From Cryptomeria japonica (lineage: Eukaryota; Streptophyta; Pinopsida; Cupressales; Cupressaceae), in the NCBI RefSeq assembly GCF_030272615.1, contig NC_081409.1:618249255-618313254 (forward strand): a DNA stretch of 64,000 bases, written 5' to 3'. The notes beneath the pieces were generated by a model. It was not told the origin of the DNA. It made no database searches and saw only the letters and a list, made by a program, of their open reading frames with translations. The position numbers and the translations under genes are program-made. This document shows, one piece after another, positions 23,193 through 35,693 of the stretch. Numbering within the stretch: the first letter of the stretch is position 1; each line of letters starts with the position of its first letter.

Positions 23193-26100
23193 TTTTAGGA
23201 TGGTTCATTTTTGCTTTAGTTATTCTGCCTCTTGTTGTTTTGTTGTTTTGGAGCTATTTTGTTTTGTTGTTTTGTTGGGATTAATGCTTCATATTTCTCT
23301 TTGCACAAGGGATCAGGGCCATTTCAAAATCCCTTCTTATCTAATTAAAAACACTCAATGATGATGGATCATTATAGTCCCCCCTCTATGCTTGTATTTA
23401 AAAATAGAATGAACTCTAACTACTTGTTTAATTCTAATAGAATATGACATTAGGGTACCTAGGTAGCATAAGAGGTTGTTCACTAAATTCTTCCACCTTA
23501 ATGATAGTTAATGTTAAGGATTGAATGAAACAAACTCTTGTTCATGGATCACCTTCTTAGCCTCCTATGGAAATCATTCTTTGTGTGGTCTACCATGACC
23601 ATAATCAGGGTCTTAATAAATGTATTAGATACTCTCTATTATCAATAAGAGAGTTATCATAATAAAGTCATGGCGAGTGGTTACAAATAAGATTAGTGGG
23701 TCCATAGTTCCCACTTGGTTTGTACTTAGAAACATTATCATTTCTTAGTTGTACGGAAACTACAAATTCATGCATCTAGCCAACAATACACACTAGCTAT
23801 TATATGATTCCACTAATGAGGAAAGCCTAGTCAATCTTATAGTTTGTGGAATTAGTCATGTCCCTCATATAGAATATCTATATATGGAGTATTCTTGCCT
23901 ATAGATTACCTATTATTTTGCTTAATAATGTGATTATTTCACATACATCATAAAAGTTCCCTTCTAATATGTTTGTGTATCAATCTTGAAACCATATTTT
24001 TATTAACCAACCAATGATAAGAATTATCTTAAACACGCCTCTATATTTGAATCCCACTAGCTTTGATAATAAACCATAATAACCTTAACAATGCATTGAC
24101 AACAACAATGCCTAATAAATCATCAATTATCTTAGGTGAATCTAGCGAAAGCCAACCCATCAAATCCACTAATCTCCCTTGCATCCCAATCATAAAATTT
24201 TATGGTTGTTGGAACAAGCTTGGGAGATTTAGTTCTTCCTTTGCAAATCAACATACCCTATTTTGGTTTCCCAAATATTTACTAAATAATTTTGAAGATA
24301 AATTGGGAAGAGAATCCATCATATAGATATTTCTTTTCAATAGCCTTAGAGGACATTGTTTTGTCTATCATTTATTATAATAGCTAATACCCAATTTTTT
24401 TATAAGATAACAAGCAAAACCTCCTCTTCACAAACTATGTTTTCCTTAATAATCCAAGAATGAAAAAAGGAACCCACATAAAAAATACTTACTCCCTACC
24501 ATGAAGGAAAAAGAACATCCAATTTAAAGATAGATGTACCAAAAGGAAAGAAATATCACCTCAAAATCTGTCTTAAACTTATACATTGAATCTATACACA
24601 CGAGAATCCCCTTAATAACTCTCTCACAACTTTCAATGCTAGAAGGATGAGTGTTTTCACAAGACTTTCATACTATGATATTTATATCAAGATTCACTTG
24701 CATAGTTTTAGAGTCAAGCTGACCCATTCTCATGAGTAGTTTACATGAACCCCACATAAGAATGGATCACTTAGTACTCATTTCATCAAAGTGATGCTCA
24801 TAGTGGTGAAGCATTAGGGATTCCTAGGAGTTCACCCATACTAATACTACTCTAAATCAAGCACGTTTAACCATGTATATTTTCCCAAGATCAAACCCAT
24901 TCAACTTGCCACCCCATTTGCAAAACCTTCATCAAGTGGTGTGCCTTATAAACAATTCATTATAGAGAAACTTTAGCTTATCCATTGACAAGTGGGAGGT
25001 GTTGATGTGTTTTTTATGCACATGCAAACGTAGAATAAAATACCCAAAAGTATCTTATCCTCTCTTGAACAAAGTTACTCAAATACTGGAGATTTTCTTA
25101 AGGATCACTTGAGACAACTCCAAGGTTTTGGTATGTCAGGTCATGATGTGTGGATAAACATAGTTGGTTGATATGATTGCTGTTATAACAAGGGGACTTA
25201 TGTTGAATTGTCAAATGCTTGAATAGCTGGAACTTGATCATTTGAGATTTCAATCTTGCGATGCTTTTTGTCCTAAACTAACTTGAATTGAAAAAGGGCA
25301 AAAGGTGAAGTGTTAATAAAATCTATTCTAAGGCCTAGATTGTAAGAAGATGGATGAATGATTAGATGGAATCCTATTGAGCGAGGTCTCAACATAGGGT
25401 TATATGAGACAGGGGTAAGTCCAATAGTGATTTCTCCTCTACAACCTTTGCTAGTCTGTGCGAAAATGAGAGCTTGACAACATTCTTTCGCTTTTAGCTA
25501 GTTAAAATTTTCAAGAATTTTATCTCTAGATTTAATATTTCTTTTCTTGCATGAATCTATTAATTTTGAGATAACAGATCTTTGCCTTCATGAATTGATC
25601 CTAGTTTATCCCTTTAACCCTGATTAATTTATTTAGAGTGTTTAGTTCCATTTTAATCCTTTCTTTTACAATTTAATATTATTAAAAAATTATATTATTG
25701 TTCCAAATTTTGTGGATATTTAGGAGACACAAATAAAATATAAATGTAATCATTCCATATTTTTGTAGGAGATATTGGAATGAGACTAATAGGAAGAGTA
25801 GTAAATATGAGTCACAATGAGCACTTTAGAATAAATCTAAATATTATAAGGAAGAGTAGCTTGGAAAAATAGAAGCGTAATTTATTTTCCAATATGCAAG
25901 ATTATTACTTGGGAAAGAATCTTGAAAGAGGATTGAAAAGATTCCTTGAGCTAACATTGTCTCACTTATCCAAAATTATGAAGAAGGATTCATTAATGAA
26001 ATCGTCATTAACAAGATGGAGAGAATAATAATTAGGAAGAGATAGATTTCACATGCTACTAGGTGACTAGATTGGAGAGAAACTAGAGGCAAATCATTTA

Positions 26101-27229
26101 GCTTGGCCATGACACAAAGTCTTCGAATAGATGCCAACCTTGGTGAATGGAATGAAAATCCCAAACAATTAATGAGTGGTGAGACAAGTAGAGGCATCTA
26201 TAAATTTTGTTTTGAATAAAATAAAGAAAAAATGGGACTAAAACCAAGGGAAATGCACATGGAAAGGATATGATGAAAATCAAAATAAATAGTTTGGAGA
26301 TAATATTAGTTACCTAAAGGATATTCCACTTGATTATTTGGTATATCATAACTATTTTGACAAATTTTGAAACAATCAAAGGTACCTTTTACTTCTATAG
26401 ATGAGGCATTCATTCATGTTGAAGTTGTGATAGCTTATTTGCCTCTTTATAGACAACAAATTATCCATACGAATTATCATATATACTTGTAACCTCCATC
26501 CCAAACCACCTATTTCACTCTTCTTCCTTTGTGTACCTCTTTTATTCTTCCATTACTTCTTTGCTTACCTAAATTCAATCCAAAACATAGTGTATATAGC
26601 ATCAAAAAAATTCCATATTTGATTAATATTATCCACAACATATCGAAAAGACAAATACCACGCTTACTGTGTCATCAACCAAAAATAATTTACTTACATA
26701 TTCAAAGAGTTCAATAATGGAGAAACATCCATGCAGTGCTCTACACATGTCCTTGAAGGTTCAAGAAATACTTATCCTCTATTGGTCAAAACTTTAAATC
26801 ACTTTCCATGCATGAAAATAATTGCAACCATACACAATTTCCCACCCAATAGATTCTCTCAAACTAGTTTACTATCGTAACATATGGTCAAGGAAAAGTG
26901 GGCCAAAATAGGAATCCAGGTGTCTTAAAAGCCTTCAAGACCATAGTGGTTAGGAATGAATTTCTTTCTTTAGTGGTATCTTTCTGTAGATTAATTAGTT
27001 GGGGATTCTATTAGGACCTTTTCCTAATTAAAAAAAATATATAAAGATTACATCCCTAAATATTGCATTCATAATAGAATAAATTTCTGCAATATTGAGA
27101 CTATATTCATAAGAGATTTATAGTGATGAATAAAGAAATATTTAAGATTATCAAAAAATTGATGTTTTCTTTCTCCTAACTGTCATTGGATATTGGGTGA
27201 TCTTTGAGGCATTATGTCAAATAGTTCAT
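23193..27229. other. CACTA interior, no gene recognised
   Basis: Four kilobases of AT-rich sequence without convincing frames or splice-consistent exons. A segment from about 24998, beginning tgttgatgtgttttttat, resembles the start of a plant LTR but has no partner here. The filler may be captured intergenic or intronic DNA or old elements. Confidence 0.4.
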
Positions 27230-27561
27230 GTGCCTTATCTAAGCTTACATATTTTGCATGCATGTGTACCTGGGCAGTTGCACTACAACATCTATACTCA
27301 CTAATCACATTTGGTTGGAAGTTTCTAAATCCATTTCAAACACATCTTGTGCATATCCTGCAATCATAGCATTCCATTAGATCGTGTTTCTTTGATGCAT
27401 CTCACTAAACAGTTCATGCGCTTTCATGTCTATACTTCCACATTTTCCAAACATGTCAAACAGAGCATTTCCAACTGTAAGCATATGATATTAATTTCCC
27501 TTACCTTCTTCTTTGATGGAAGCCCATACTTTGTTCCAAAGCTCCCATTTTGGCACAGGTA
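27230..27561 (-). pseudogene. PPR-protein gene fragment
   Basis: The minus strand reads CAKMGALEQSMGFHQ and, after a shift, VGNALFDMFGKCGSIDMKAHELFSEMHQRNTI (given here as a description of adjacent 35-residue PPR motifs), a stop, then WNAMIAGYAQ. This is the hallmark repeat of plant PLS-type pentatricopeptide proteins, which bind organellar RNA. Only about two repeats are present, with a stop and a frameshift. It is probably a captured host exon carried in the CACTA. Confidence 0.75.
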
Positions 27562-27999
27562 GAGAGTACGTTGGCAAATAAAACTGATCGAAATAGAAAT
27601 CTATTTGTTGCATTGACTGCATTGTGAGGATGCTTATGTATTTCATCGACAACATAAAGCAGGAAAGGACATGAGAATATCTCCTTGGGGAGGTCTTCTA
27701 TGATAGGAGGTAGATGAGAGTTTCTTATGCCATTTGCTTTGTTCTATGCAGTCAAATGCGAGAACACTATTTGAATTCAAATGCTAACAGTGATTGTCTT
27801 TTTAACGGAAACAGATGGGAAGGGACATCAAGGGAAGGAATGGGCCCACAACAAACCTAAGCAGTCAAAGCTTAGTGTGTGTTGTTTAAGGCTGCCCCCT
27901 TAAGACATCATAATTGATTGGCTCTTCACTCCTAAGACCTTCAAAAGTCTTTAATGGCTTCATTGAGTCCTTTTGTCTTCCAAATTCACCTGCACCAAC

Positions 28000-28720
28000 T
28001 TGAATTCTCCTTCAATGCTTGATTGCTTGTTCACTTGGAATTGAATTGATTTTATAACTAAGAGATCACTTGAATTGTAGGTAGACCCCTTCAAATGATA
28101 GAGTAGGCTTCCTTTTATACCTTATATATGTCTTGAAAGCATTTTATCCTAATGGCTTTAAATTAAAGTACTTTCTCTTCTATCTGGTATTGGTGGAGCA
28201 GATCCTTTTATGATATGTAAGTTGAGAATATTTTATGAAAGGTCCCTAAATGAATACACTTTAAACTGATTTTAATATACCTTGAAGTGTGCAATATGGA
28301 AGGTTTGTATTCTTAATCTCCTGCCCATTTCTTAATTTAAAAGATGATATCTTTATTAACTTGATTTCTCCTTCAATTCTTAATGAATGCTTGATAGCAT
28401 GTTCACTTGGAATTGAATTGATTTTATAATTAAGAGATCACTTGAATTGTAGGTAAACCCCTTCAAATGATAGGGTAGGCTTCCTTTTATACCTAATATA
28501 TGTCTTGAAAGCATTTTATTGTGATGGCTTTAAATTAAAGTACTTTCTCTTCTATCTGGTATTGGTGGAGCAGAGGTTGCATTGCATCATCCTAGGATAC
28601 ATATTTCCACAGATACAACACAAGTTAAATGTACCCCACCAAAAAATAGAGAAAGAACTTTAATTTAATGCCATCAGGATAAAAGTCTTTAATCAAGACA
28701 GATAAAATTTGAGTTTGATT
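28000..28720. repeat. duplicated segment related to the 3' end of the DRM fragment
   Basis: Two direct copies (about 28007-28203 and 28372-28574) share runs such as ggaattgaattgatttt and tctggtattggtggagca. A partial inverted copy lies at 28640-28705. Its core, complement of gccatcaggataaaagtc, matches the spacer of the DRM inverted repeat at 38007-38037 with one change. The pieces therefore seem to descend from sequence around the end of the DRM coding region or its 3' UTR. Confidence 0.55.
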
Positions 28721-29285
28721 GTCATCATTTACTTTGCCAAATTCTTCACACGTAACTCCTGAATCAATTTCCTACTCACAAGAATTTTATTATGTCTCAA
28801 ATATATGGAAATAGAAGGCTTCAAATAGAAAACTTGAACATGCAACTAAATCCATTGACTAACCAAAAGAACAAAATTAAGAAATAGTTTGATCATCTGA
28901 GAGATGTTGTAGACTTGCAACTCACCAGCTAAGTTTTTGCGGGTAAGAATTTTTTTTGTTTTGGTTATGGTTGTGGTGTTTATAGGGAGATATTTACAAA
29001 TTTATATCTATTTTCACTATTTAATGGTTTATGGGTTTGTAATGGTAATTTAATGCTCTTTCATATTTTTGTATATATTCTTTATAATAGCCTATTATAT
29101 TGATTTGTTCTATTTGTAGCATCCTAAAATTGTGACACTTACAATTTCAACTGCATTTGGGTCTTCACGATGGCGACGCAACAGTGAACCTAAATGGAGA
29201 CCCCGAAACTTGTCCACGACATCAAAAACTGCATTTTTCAGCACCCTGGCCTGATTCTCCTTACACCCTGCTGTCCCGGGAGGTG

Positions 29286-29374
29286 GGACCATAGCGCCCA
29301 GTGCTCTGGTCCTTCAGGATTAGGGCGCCCAACGCCCTGGTCCCCCAGGACCATGGCGCCTAGCGCCCTGGTCC
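29286..29374 (+). repeat. three tandem GC-rich palindromes
   Basis: Units at 29286-29312, 29316-29343 and 29347-29374, period about 31 bp, of the form ggaccatggcgcc-agcgccctggtcc. The third is a near-perfect hairpin. In the other LTR only one unit remains (35865-35891). Confidence 0.85.
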
Positions 29375-29497
29375 CTGGCCCTATTTTTGGGCCCGGTCTC
29401 TTTTGGGTCTCGATTCTTTAAGTTTGCAAATTGGAAAATAAGCTTTCCTGGTCGACCTAAGGTCGGAAAAATCAATCTATCAACCCTAATTGACAAG

Positions 29498-29505
29498 TAT
29501 ATAAA
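29498..29505 (+). promoter_or_regulatory. TATA box in the gag-only element LTR
   Basis: TATATAAA, repeated in the other LTR at 36015-36022; a plausible pol II promoter for the element. Confidence 0.55.
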
Positions 29506-30371
29506 CTACATTTCCTCTCCCATTTTGGTAAGATGAAAAAAAAAGGCGGAAGCAATACTCAAACATTCAAGCGTTCAAGCATTCAAGCATTCCTTCAAGC
29601 AATTGATCATTCTAAGTCTCCATTCAAGGCTAAGTGTTGCATTCAAGACAAGGATTAAACCATTGAAGAGGAGATCACATACAACATACAACATGCAACA
29701 ACAATTACACCTTCGCATGTAGGAATACAAACATTCTTACAACAAGGTACTAGTACTTGTTTTACATTACAATCATTTACATTTACAGCATTTCTCATTT
29801 CTTGGTTAATTCCAAAACCGGGGTTTGACCTAAGGGCAAACCCCTAATCCCTAACCCCCCAATTGTCTTCGCTTTTCTGTGTGTAGGTTGCAGGTACGCA
29901 GCTGTAATTGAAGATTTGGAATCCTTGTGCAGAGACGAACAGATCCTCCTTCATTTCGTGGATTTTTCGGAGGACCGTGTGTATGCCGGGTGCCATCGTC
30001 CCATCAAATTTCACTCAAATTTGCAGGACAACACCGTCTCAACATTTTACTGCTAATTCCAAGTCCGCAGCTTCATCCTATATCCCTATCTCAGTTTATA
30101 AGTGGATCTTTCTCACTTTTCATGCATTCCTAGCTTAATCATTCTATCTACATTCTTTAGAAAAGAGGGTAGCCTTGCTGTCTTAACCCTTGAAACTCAT
30201 TTAGGATCCAATCTTGCATTGTGTGGGATTGGATCTTGTGGGTTTCAACCCCTCTTTTGAATGTGAAGTCTCCCCTAAGTGAAAACCGTCAATCCTAAGT
30301 GACCCCCCTTTTCCCCTTGGAGTGGTGGGGGGAACACTTAGGGTTCGCTCGCGATTTTCCACTTTACATTT

Positions 30372-30390
30372 TGGTGAACCTAACATGAAC
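30372..30390 (+). promoter_or_regulatory. primer-binding site of the gag-only element
   Basis: TGGTGAACCTAACATGAAC starts three bases after the LTR. A close relative (TGGTGAACATGACGTGAA) follows the LTR at 61266-62894. The tRNA was not identified. Confidence 0.6.
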
Positions 30391-31618
30391 ATCCTTTCCG
30401 ATTATTAATGGTTAGATCTGAAAAATTTGCTTCCTTAATTACATTTCCATGTTTGATATTTTGCAAAGTTTAGAGGTTAATTGCATAAAAACCCTAAATT
30501 CTCTTTTTAGTAATTGAGCTTGTGAAATGTTTAATTATTAATGCTTATTTCAGATCTACCCTTCTACTACAAATTATCAAATCATATCTGTGCTTTAATT
30601 TTGAAAATTAAGTGGTTAAGTGTTAAAACCCTAATTTTTAAAACCTCCTTGATTCAACCTTTGGTTGATAATTTCACTGATCAAAACATTTCCAAATCAG
30701 CTGTAACTTTGGATTCCGCAACAAAATCATAATATCTTTCATCCCCGAAAATTTGGAAAAAAGTTGCAAGGATCATGTGCACCCTGAGCGCCATCGTCCC
30801 CGACATTTTTTCCAAAATTTTGGGAGTTAGATCTTACTGTATTTTTCTGCTAAAATCCAGAATTTTGGCTGATTTTATCAATTACAACACTTTCAAAATT
30901 AAAGTCAAAGTTGGTCTAGTGATTGCTTGGATTAAGGCTCCTAATCATTCAAAAATTGTTGAAACTAAAATTCATGTCAAAATTGTGCTTCTTACTGTCC
31001 TAAATCTGAAAAGTGTGTTGGCATTCATTCAAAATTTCAGTGCTTTATTCAAATTTTTTTGCAAGTTGTGACTTTTGAAATTAAGTGTTTAATTGCACCA
31101 ACTTTGATTTCTGCTTTCAAAATTGAATTTTGCGTGAAATTGAGTCAAACTTTAAATTTCAAAACTTGCATTGCTTTTGGTATTCCCTCTAAAATCATAA
31201 AATTCAAAATTTCAATTTCCCTCTCTTTTTCAAAATTCTAATTTTGCATTTTTCGACAATCTTGGTAGGGTTCAATTTTGAGATTGCAACTTTAATTTGG
31301 CCTATCTACAGATCGTAAAATCACTCAATTTTTTTAGATTAGCTCTAAAATCATCATAACTATCATCCCTGCAAATTTCAAAAAAAGTTGTGAGGACCGT
31401 GTGCACTCCGAGCGCCACGGTCCCTGACATTTTTTCCAAAATTTCGGGAGATTGTCATGATTGCATTTAACAGCTTAAATCTAGGAGATTGGATGATTTT
31501 ACTAAAATCTTCTCTCTCTCTCTAGTGCATGAGTTTTACAACAATAAGCCCTACTTACACTATTCCCGTTAGATGAAGCCTTAGAATTAAGTCTTTCCAA
31601 GTTTTAATTACTGAGGAG
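30391..31618 (+). other. 5' leader of the gag-only element with two repeat modules
   Basis: Non-coding. A module of about 110 bp occurs twice (30715-30829 and 31345-31452): an AT-rich lead with aatttgg/aaaaaagttg, a GC-rich palindrome, then gacattttttccaaaatttt. In the second copy the palindrome arms are GGACCGTG and CACGGTCC. The same module is at 61565-61690. Confidence 0.7.
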
Positions 31619-32968
31619 ATGGAACCTAATTTGAATAGCCTTTTTAACGAGGACACGGGTAATTCCTCTAATCCTCCTAATGATGAAGAAGCTCTCCATG
31701 AGGTTTCTGTAGAACAACTTTCAAAATTGGATAACCAATTTGATGATTTTCGATAGTGGATGTCTCAAGAGTATCCCGATAGTCAAGCTCTTTCATTAAT
31801 TGAGGGTCTAAAATGTATGATTCAAAGTGATAAGAATGGAATTGATATTTTGCGTGGTATTGTACACATTGTGGATTCGAATGTGATGCCTATGAAGAGT
31901 TGTGCTGAAACTTTAGGTTATACACAACCTCCTACTCAAGTTAATCATTCTATTCCCTTGACAACTTCTATTGCTAGTATACCTACCTTTACATCAAACA
32001 TAATGACTACTTCTATACAAGACATTCCTCCTATGATCACCAGTCATGGGGGCAATCCTTCTTCTTCAATTAACCCTCTTCCTTCATTTAATCTGACTTC
32101 TTCATTCATTCCTTCAATGAGTGTTCCTATTACATCTCCACAAATGAACATGACGCAAGGGGGCAATTCATTTAACCATTCCATTCCTCCTTGTAGTGTT
32201 CCTCCTTTCCAATCATCTCCTATGACTAACTATCATAGTGTCCCGCCACCTTACTCTCAATCAATACCTTCTTTCAATAACATAATACCTCCATCACAAT
32301 CTAACATGTCTAATATGAATTCTTTGACTGAAGCGACCATTAACAATCTTGCACAAACTGTCTCTTCTTTACAGCAACAAATTGCCTCTATGAATCAATC
32401 TAAGTTTAGTGTGCCTACATTTGATGTTGCGACCCCACTTTCTCTTGACATTGTTCGAGCTATCCCTCCTAAACATGTTGAAATCCCGCATTTGGAGCTT
32501 TATAATGGTAAAGGTGATCCTCTAACACATGTTAAGACTTTTCAAACAATATGTACCGATTTGGCTTATGACCAAAGGTTGCTTGCAAAACTATTTACTA
32601 GGACATTAAGAGATAAGGCCCTACAATGGTATTGCTCGTTGCCTTCTTATTCTATTACTTCTTTCGAACAACTTGCAAATGCTTTCATTCAACAATTTCA
32701 AAACAATATAAGTCCTAAAGTTACTTTGATTGATTTAATGCATTGTAAACAAGGTGTTAAAGAAAAAGTGACTGATTTCATTGGTAGATATAAGCATTTG
32801 TATGCTCAAATTTCTTTTCCAGTGCCTGAAAATGATATTCAAAGAATATTTATTTCTAATTTACAAAAAGATATTCGAGACAAACTTCTATTTTCTGAGT
32901 TTACTTCTTTCCAACAGTTGTGTGCAACTCTTCACAATTATCAATTGACTGTGAGTCAAATGGAATAA
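31619..32968 (+). pseudogene. gag of the gag-only element
   Basis: Start at 31619 (MEPNLNSLF) chosen because it stays in frame, through one TAG at 31754-31756, with the long open part from 31760. The N-terminal half is Pro/Ser-rich. The C-terminal half holds a Retrotrans_gag capsid domain: LELYNGKGDPLTHVKTF, DKALQWYCSLP, ITSFEQLANAF and KEKVTDFIGRY. It ends at TAA 32966-32968, after which the same frame goes on. It would form particles and package element RNA. Apart from the single TAG this 450-codon gag is intact. Confidence 0.88.
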
Positions 32969-34959
32969 TCACATCCTATGGCTCCGAGTGATAAGGGTGA
33001 TAGTAGTCAACAACCATTTGGGAAGTTTAAACCGAACAAAGAGTCCATTAAATTCAATGAAAACATCATCAACAACAATGTGAATGCAGCATCAGGTGTG
33101 CCTCCTATTTCTAAATTTTTCAAGAAAGAAAGAAAGTTTACTCCTTTGAATGAATCATGGCATAGTATTATGAATAAGTTATTGGAACAAAATGTGCTTA
33201 CTTTTCCTCCTATAAGGCAAATAGATCCTGCAAAGATTAATTCACCCTATTTGATAACAAATCTTTTTGTCAATTTCATCGTCAACCTGGGCATGATACT
33301 GAAAAATGTTTTGCTTTAAAGGGTAAAATTCAAGATTTGATTGATAATAATACTATCTCTGTTTCGGGAGTGAATGATAAAGGCAATACATCTGTAGCTC
33401 CTCCTAACCAAAATCTTCAGATTTTTACTGATCCATTACCTTCTCATACCTCTAATGTGATTGAGACTAATGATTCCTCTTTCTCATCTGATGGTCTTGT
33501 GTCTATGACTCCGAATGTGATTAACTTTGTAGAGCAGCAAGAAAACCCTAAAGAACCTTCCATCACATTTGATTCTAGTGAAACTATTAGGGCACCTGAT
33601 GGTCCTTTATACATAGTTGCAAAAGTCAAGAATACACCTTGCCGTGGAGTGCTTATTGATCCTTCGTGCATGGTTAATGTTATTACTGAAGAATTTCTCT
33701 TTACTTTACAATTGAATCAAGTGATCTATGACAAAACAAATCTGATTGTGAAATTATTTGATGCATTTTCTTCTCCTACAATTGGTTCTATTACATTACC
33801 TATTGAGGTCCATAACAAATCCCTTGATGTGAACTTTTCTATTATTCCTTCATCCGAACAATTTCGTGTGAAGCTAGGCTATCCTTGGCTATCTTCCATG
33901 AAAGCTATTGCTTCTCCTATTCATAAATGTTTGAAATTTCCCCATAATGGTGAAGTTGTTACTGTCAATCATAGTCTCTTTAAACCAGCTGAAAGAACTT
34001 CTAGCATTCCTATTGATTATTTTTGGCCTAAACAATTTCAATCTCTTCCTCCGCAAAGTGATCATCTTTTCAAATCTTATCAAAAGTGGAAAACAGATAT
34101 GATCCTATCTCTAAGTGAACCTAGAACACCCAAACTTGATATTCCTATCGTTCTTGAGAAGGAAGTTCTTCCTTTGAAAGATAAAACTAATGTCTTTCCT
34201 CAAGAAGATTCCCAACCCAGCCCTATGGATGTGACTATGTCTATGCCTAATAAACTTTCTAAAAGTAGACCTATACCTCCTTGTCATGATGGACTTGGTC
34301 TCCTTCCTAAACCAAATATTTCTCCTTTATACGGAGTAGTTCCTCCTCCTTCCTTTTATAGAGAGAAGAGACCTTCCTCTTCTCCTATTATCCAGCCTAA
34401 GAGACCACAACCTAAACACCCAAGTGATAAGGATGAGAACATTCCTCCTCCTCAATCTTCTCAACTTCCTACTAAGACTAGATGAAATCATTCTGCACGT
34501 GAACATCGACGAAAGTGTCATCTTAGAGCTCAGGCAGCTGCTTCTCAAACTTTGCAATCCCCAAAAACACCTTCAACAAGCATTATTCCATTTTCTCCAA
34601 AATCTCCAAAACATAAGATGCATGATGGTCTTGAACCTGTGCAAGTTAAAGACCCTATTTTTATAAATCTTGATGATGATATAGATGAAAATGTTATTCA
34701 TGATGAAAATGTTACTTTTCTTTCTTCTGATAGTGAATATGAATTTGTTGATATTGATAACCATTTATCTAACGAATTTTCTAAAGCACTTATCCTAGCT
34801 CCTAGACAAGAACAATGTGGCTTGGAACATGAACATAGCCCTTGTTTGGATCTTGTGATAGCTCCATCTGCTGTGTTGAATGTTCCTCCTCTAGCATGTT
34901 CCCTGCCTTCCCGAAACATTGATCAGCAAGATCGGGGGGTAGATGACGTGCTAGACTAG
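32969..34959 (+). pseudogene. nucleocapsid and protease-like region of the gag-only element
   Basis: Continues gag in frame to about 33250, then a frameshift; the new frame shows a knuckle-like CQFHRQPGHDTEKC and QDLID. From 33337 a retropepsin-like domain appears with GVLIDPSCMVNVI where active enzymes have D-T/S/G-G-S, and LGYPWLSSMKAI with LKFPHNGEV. A TGA at 34483-34485 (one change from CGA) separates a final Ser/Pro- and Asp-rich segment to 34959. The DPSC site makes proteolytic activity doubtful. Confidence 0.8.
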
Positions 34960-35693
34960 TTTCAGTAGCATAGCAGACTCTCTCCTCCTCTCTTTTGTTA
35001 CTTCTTCTATGTGTTATTCTCATTCTTCTATTTGTTGTTCTTAGTGTTGTCTACTTGAGGACGATGCAAAGCATTGAGATCTCTTTTGGTCTCTCTCATG
35101 TTGACTCAAAAGACACATGTGTTCCCTTCTTCTAGGTGACCTTCCTTGATTGGGGAATGAAGAACAATTATGCATACATACATATGATATACATGAGTTA
35201 TCATATAGCATACTGACCCTGAGGAAAGTGAAGTCACCTCGTGCTTTGTGTTTTATCCTTGGGTTTATCTCACACTTGGGGGCTAAATCTTTGTGATAAC
35301 GTGCTCCTTTCCCTCCTTATTTTCTACATGTATCACTACCTTAAAGCAATCACCCTTGTTGAGGTGTGTGTGATCGCTTTAACGTAGGGGGGCATACACC
35401 CCATCTATCCCTTCAGGATACTTGAAAATTTCTTGGCGAACTTAGCTTTGCCTTGAAAATTTTTGGTATTTCTCTTGCATGACTCATAGTGAGGGAACCT
35501 TACTACTGACAGTCATGGTTCTCCCTCATGATCTTCCCTTTTACTTTGTCAATTGAAGTCGTAAGATCCTTAGTCCACTGGGGGCTTGGTGTGTCTTGCC
35601 TTCTTGACGTGGTGAAAGTCTTTCAATGTTGTTTCCTTGTACTTTCCGGAAGTATGAGCGTATGCTTATACTCCCGCTAAAGTGGGGGCTAAA
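34960..35693 (+). other. 3' non-coding region and polypurine tract of the gag-only element
   Basis: No RT or integrase traces. The tract aaagtgggggctaaa (35679-35693) borders the LTR. A similar ttgggggctaaa is at 35275-35286, possibly a second internal plus-strand primer. Confidence 0.7.

Larger units (their letters stand above)
29115..30368 (+). repeat. 5' LTR of the gag-only element
   Basis: 1254 bp. Contains three tandem GC-rich palindromes (29286-29374), a TATA box (29498-29505) and one more palindrome (29971-30001). It is 63 bp longer than the 3' copy, which is accounted for by two extra palindrome units. Confidence 0.93.

Noticed and set aside
29286-29374. GC hairpins as bacterial terminators
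   Set aside because: The context is a plant retrotransposon LTR and no T-run follows the stems.
30541-31241. Small frames in the leader of the gag-only element
   Set aside because: Repetitive 'ttcaaaattt' composition, no domain, located before the gag start.
33444-34919. Minus-strand frames opposite the gag-only element
   Set aside because: Shadows of the plus-strand gag-protease frame.
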